This document shows, in pieces, positions 43,472 through 47,022 of a stretch of 47,022 nucleotides of DNA (its first letter is position 1; every line of letters starts with the position of its first letter). This stretch comes from Chara braunii (Eukaryota > Streptophyta > Charophyceae > Charales > Characeae). The DNA lies in the NCBI GenBank assembly GCA_003427395.1, contig BFEA01000170.1, positions 430,573 through 477,594 on the forward strand, in the 5' to 3' direction. The notes under the pieces are model-generated. The model had not been told where the DNA came from. It saw nothing but the letters and a program-made list of their open reading frames with translations, and did no database searches. The position numbers were made by a program, and so were the translations under genes.

Positions 43472-43836
43472 TGAAAACACGCCTAAGGAAATTCTTCGGG
43501 CAATAGGAATTTCCCCCGCTATTTCTTCCTATTGCTAGGTTTCTTGGGCACAAGGAATCCACGTTTTATAGAGGGGAGAGGAAAGGGCACACGCGTAGAG
43601 AGACGTTACAACCGAGAATCTGAATCGTGACGACACCCTATTGACAGAAGGTCTGAAGCACAACTGTTTTTTTTTCCCTTCTAACATCGCTCTTAGGAAA
43701 TGTCATCAGGCGATGTCCCTAAGGACATGGGGAACAACAACCCAAATTTCCTTTTGAACCATTAGGAATTTTTCCTATCGCCTGAGGATTTCAATAGGAG
43801 TGTCTAACGACGTCCTAACCGGTGCACCACCCAAAA

Positions 43837-44024
43837 GTTTAAAGGAGCAGTACATGCGCACCTGGGCCGCGGGCCTGACACTTCAAATTTTGGAGGCGCG
43901 AAACAAAACTGTGACCGCCGATCTGATTTATCAATGGTGGGTGCGGCGTTTGACGTTTCGGCCTCATTTTCTGTGGCGACAAGTTTCGGACTGCAAGGTT
44001 GGGGCCGTGTACTGATGGTTTAAC
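43837..44024. mobile_element. MITE, family R, copy (diverged)
   Basis: The left GTTTAAAGGAGCAGTACATG at 43837 and right GTGTACTGATGGTTTAAC ending 44024 are inverted relatives of the family R ends. 188 bp, no ORF. Confidence 0.55.
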
Positions 44025-44056
44025 AAGAGGGGTCATTTCATTATTATACAAGAAAG

Positions 44057-44087
<31 letters not shown>

Positions 44088-44099
44088 GCACCAGAACAT

Positions 44100-45640
44100 G
44101 TTATTTCATTTTAAAAATATGCAATCAGGGTCGGGGGTCCCACAATTCCATCCGGAGTAACTTCTGGGAGCCTTAGCCAGTCTCACTTATAATTGAATAG
44201 ATAACAAATAACAGGGTTAGTTCCACCATTCCTACTTGCCCCCCCTGCCCTAAGTAATGAATCCATGTTCTAACCCTACCACATACCCTACCTACATACA
44301 CAGACCTACTACGGTTTGATCCCGGCCCAGTTGGGTGGGGGGAACACTTGTTCCTCTGCGTCCTTTGACACTCTCCCTCCCATACCCAACACGTTTACAG
44401 TCTACCATGACTACCGACTGGAACCGAGTGTGTCTGGTTTAACCCCTCCTAACACCGAGTTCCTATTCCTACTCCTACTCCTACTCGCAGTCCCGGCTCC
44501 CCCTCTCCCTCTATTGTCTCTCTAACCATCGTGATATCACTAGCTTATTCCCACTGATCAAAGCTAACCCACTTGGCATCAGCCATATCTTTGTGAACCA
44601 CTTCTCTCTTGCCCCCCAATTCCCTTTTAAAACTTTATTTTTCCAATTTGCTATAATCTTCATTTTCAGTAGCAGCTTGAAAAGCCTCTCTGCATGTATC
44701 TCATCCAGCTCTTGTCCCTTAAAGCGCCTTACTTCCTATCCATTCAAATGAACCACATCATAATGGCTCGCCCCACTTGGGCTATGTAGCCCCATCCTTT
44801 CCCAGATGGGATATCGTTTAGCAGGAACCATTAATGACCCATCTCGCTCCCCTGCACGAGGTGTCACCGGACATTCTGGGCCAGTGATGGAACCATCAGT
44901 TCCACCACTTCTGTGACCTTGGGCAAGGCCACCAAAGGTGGGTGATTGCCTCAAAAGGTCATTTACAGCGGTCACAACCCAGTCTAACATTCATTCCTCT
45001 AGTTTCCAACCAGCGAACAATGGATACTGCAGTGTGAGACTGTAGCTAAAGCAAGGTGCAAATTTTTGTGATGGCAACAAACTCCCTTGATTCCAGAGCT
45101 CTGGGAGATTTATCTTAGTTGTTGTTTACAGCATTGGTTGAGCTCGCTCCCACCGGTCAATCAACTTGGAGTATAAATTTTCTTTAGGATTAAGTTTTGC
45201 CCCTATAAACTTGGTGACAGGTACTTCATATAAAAAATTGTATCAGCTTCTTCTTTTCATCCCCACATTAAGGGGCCAATTCGCATTGTTCGTTTGGTTG
45301 TTCCTCCTCCCACCAATCTGTAAACAATTGGTTCCCCTCTTCCTTTCAGCTTCACCACTCTCACACGGATTTTTAAGTCCTCTAGCCCCAATCTGGTGGT
45401 GGGATTCTATATAATGTTAGGATAACATTGTGGTCGTTGGACCTACCATACTCCTCTATTGTGCGACTCTCACTCCATCCCCATGCCAACTCTTAAGTAA
45501 AACGAACGTAGGGGTATCCTGAATTGGTACAGTCTTCAACCATGTGCCCCGGGGATTGATTCTTTCTGGTCCCAACAACGTTTTTCAATCTTCATGTATG
45601 GCTTCAATGAGAAGGTTCCTCTTTCTTCTTGCAGCGGTAG
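44100..45640 (-). other. Degenerate 3' part of LINE copy 3
   Basis: By position this is the counterpart of the Zn-finger and 3' UTR region of copies 1 and 2. Apart from the 3' UTR block near 44145-44165 the coding similarity is too eroded for me to mark domains. Confidence 0.45.
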
Positions 45641-46630
45641 CTACCTCAATTTAAACCGTACTTGGGCAAGTGGTTGCCACTGGTTTGTGGCGGTTTCTCC
45701 CAGATCTCTTACTACCGCCACCCCCCTTTCCACCCATTTGTGCCCAAAATTCTTCACGCTTGAGGACACCGAGAAACACTCCCCTTCCCGATTACAAATC
45801 AAGTAGTTATCAAAGAGGCTTTGGTTCATCACTTTCACCATTGTTTGAGGTTGAGCTCTTACATCCGGTTTGATTTTCTTCCATACTGTCACCTCGTTCC
45901 TCTATAACCTTGCTTTGATCCTTCTGTTGATGAACAAGTTCATCATTAATGCGACCCTAACATCATAATACCTACTCATACCCCATTCTTGTAGTATGCG
46001 CTCAGTGAGGAGGCACCAATCTGGGGTTGTTTGCTTTTGTGGCCTTCTACAGCTAGCTGGAGAGAAGGACCAACTTCTGCAATCTTGGATCAGTAATAGT
46101 TAAACCACCTTCTTCTCTTGGTTTGCATAGAGTGTCAAAGACCATTTTTGATATATATCATCGGTTTTCTTCAACCCGGTGTTTCCAGATGATGCGAGTT
46201 GTTGCTCTGATGTTCTTCACTGTAGCATTCAATATTTTGCAGACTCTGAGCACATACTATTGCAGCGAGAAAGCAAATACGATGGTGACTAATGCCCTGC
46301 CCACCAGGGACGGGTGCGGTGCATCTCCCAAACTTATGATCCTTAACAATACACTCTCTTGAAGACGAAGATCTTGTGAGAAAGAGCAATTTTCCAACGC
46401 TGTAAGTGCACCAAAAAACCATCTCGACCTCATTCAGTCAGACGCTCTTTATGCCTCACTGCGCTTGAAGCTCGTACTCCTTGGGAAGGAAGAAACTGGA
46501 CTTGCTCCAATTAATAGTTGCATCAAAAATATCTTCATATTTCTGCAAACAGACTCGTAAAGCTTTCAAAAAATCTTTGGCATTCGCAAAGATGACTAGT
46601 AAGTCATCGACGAGTACCTTTATCCTACAC
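45641..46630 (-). pseudogene. LINE RT catalytic to C-terminal region, copy 3
   Basis: Reading 5' to 3' on the minus strand: VLVDDLLVIFANAKDFLKAL with a VDD in place of the usual F/YADD motif, then INWSKSSFFLP (about 46470-46605). Further on are KPREEGGLTITDPRLQKL (about 46080-46140), a conserved plant LINE block, and VWKKIKPDVR...GVAVVRDLGETATNQW (45641-45892), which aligns with GVAKVGDLWDDCCDQW of copy 1. Numerous stops and shifts separate them. The D-D pair is retained but the element is dead. Confidence 0.82.
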
Positions 46631-46659
46631 TCCAACAGAAAAATTGTGGCAAACTTTCA

Positions 46660-46850
46660 TCAAGTTTTCAACTTGGGCCCAACACTGGACCAGCATTGGA
46701 ACTCCATGAAATGATGTGTCCAACCGTTTAGGAGGGTCGGGTCCATGTTTTCAACCGTTTACCAACATGCGGCCAACATGTTTTCAACATGCGTTCAACA
46801 TTGGTCCAACATGTTTCCAACACATTTCCAACAAGTGTGTGTTGGAAAAA
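46660..46850. repeat. Degenerate short tandem repeat (CAACATG-based)
   Basis: Units like CCAACATGTTT(T/C) recur every 12-15 bases (46760-46830). The stretch ends in a hairpin TTCCAACACA ... TGTGTTGGAA (46826-46856). Confidence 0.7.
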
Positions 46851-46872
46851 TTGTGCTCTTAAGTTCCCAGCA

Positions 46873-47022
46873 ATGCAGTTCACTACTGCGTGGCAACGAC
46901 GGCGCAAACGACGTTATTTCACCTTTCTTTGGCCCGCAGTAATGAACCAGTATGATGTCATGACTGCGCGGGTTGAGGCGGCGCACGACGTTCTTGTAGG
47001 GCCGCCAAGCGTCCTCATGGTC
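46873..47022 (+). CDS. Partial open frame running off the window, unidentified
   Basis: ATG at 46873 opens a 50-codon frame with no stop before the window end, beginning MQFTTAWQRRRKRRYF and continuing with MNQYDVMTARVEAAHDVLVG. The basic cluster and following amphipathic stretch look protein-like. I do not recognise the family; a transposase or gag N terminus is possible. The frame is also open a short way upstream, so the start is only the first ATG. Confidence 0.25.
   Translation, partial: MQFTTAWQRRRKRRYFTFLWPAVMNQYDVMTARVEAAHDVLVGPPSVLMV

Larger units (their letters stand above)
41976..43815. mobile_element. PIF/Harbinger-type MITE with nested LINE
   Basis: GGGCGTCGTTAGACACTCC at 41976 and GGAGTGTCTAACGACGTCC ending 43815 form ~19 bp inverted repeats with one mismatch, flanked on both sides by TAA (41973-41975 and 43816-43818). 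A 3-bp TWA duplication and GGG-starting ends are characteristic of PIF/Harbinger elements. Removing the internal LINE leaves about 420 bp with no transposase, that is a MITE. Confidence 0.8.
44061..46640 (-). mobile_element. LINE, 5'-truncated copy 3 (minus strand)
   Basis: The T run at 44061-44087 is the poly(A) tail of a minus-strand insertion. Next to it the minus strand reads TTACTCCGGATGGAATTGTG, the same 3' UTR block as copies 1 and 2. Coding fragments continue upstream to about 46630, making this the longest copy, and it reaches the RT active site. Confidence 0.85.

Noticed and set aside
1-47022. CRISPR arrays, bacterial operons, phage or plasmid systems
   Set aside because: No regularly spaced direct repeats with unique spacers; splice-like signals, SSRs and eukaryotic retroelements show this is nuclear eukaryotic DNA.

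Overview
This is a repeat-dominated piece of a eukaryotic nuclear genome, most likely from the green-plant (streptophyte) lineage. Three things point there: a chromodomain Ty3/gypsy element primed by an initiator-Met-type tRNA, plant-type LINEs with an HLWW-type Zn-finger tail, and two mitochondrial DNA insertions carrying rps19 and an atp9 exon preceded by a group II intron. A charophyte alga or early-diverging land plant is my guess; the sequence does not settle it. I found no convincing intact host gene. The best host candidate is a weak three-exon model on the minus strand at 1424-1946.

Layout. 1-3070: (CT)n tracts, an inverted-repeat element, two small MITE-like elements and the candidate exons. 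3071-12381: a nearly complete but decayed chromovirus with LTRs, PBS, gag, protease-RT-RNase H-integrase-chromodomain and PPT. Its 5' LTR was later interrupted by a mitochondrial rps19 fragment. 12382-24500: low-coding DNA with a tRNA-like dimer, several short tandem duplications and palindromic MITEs. 24720-25450: CTT/CATT-rich sequence containing a Nextera mate-pair junction adapter and a flanking false duplication, which is an assembly artefact. 26566-27505: a tandem repeat whose first unit is interrupted by the atp9/group II intron insertion. 28100-31240: Harbinger-like TIR ends, a nested inverted block rich in GA/CT tracts, and a ~157 bp minisatellite. 31680-36000: a ~3.6 kb strongly purine-rich block bracketed by inverted tRNA-like repeats. 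38850-47022: three divergent 5'-truncated copies of one LINE family (two plus, one minus), one nested in a Harbinger-type MITE flanked by TAA, plus several palindromic MITEs.

The window works as a record of insertions rather than a set of cooperating genes. Several events can be ordered by comparing empty and filled copies: LTR against LTR, repeat unit against repeat unit, and MITE halves on either side of a LINE. Recurrent uncatalogued families that can be defined from the window itself are (a) MITEs ending TTAAACCACCAGTACTTGG, (b) palindromic MITEs built around CTTCACCCGAATA / GGTCATTAT, (c) MITEs ending GGGCCTCGCTGCACTACTC, and (d) Harbinger-like TIRs GGGCGTCGTTAGACACTCC.
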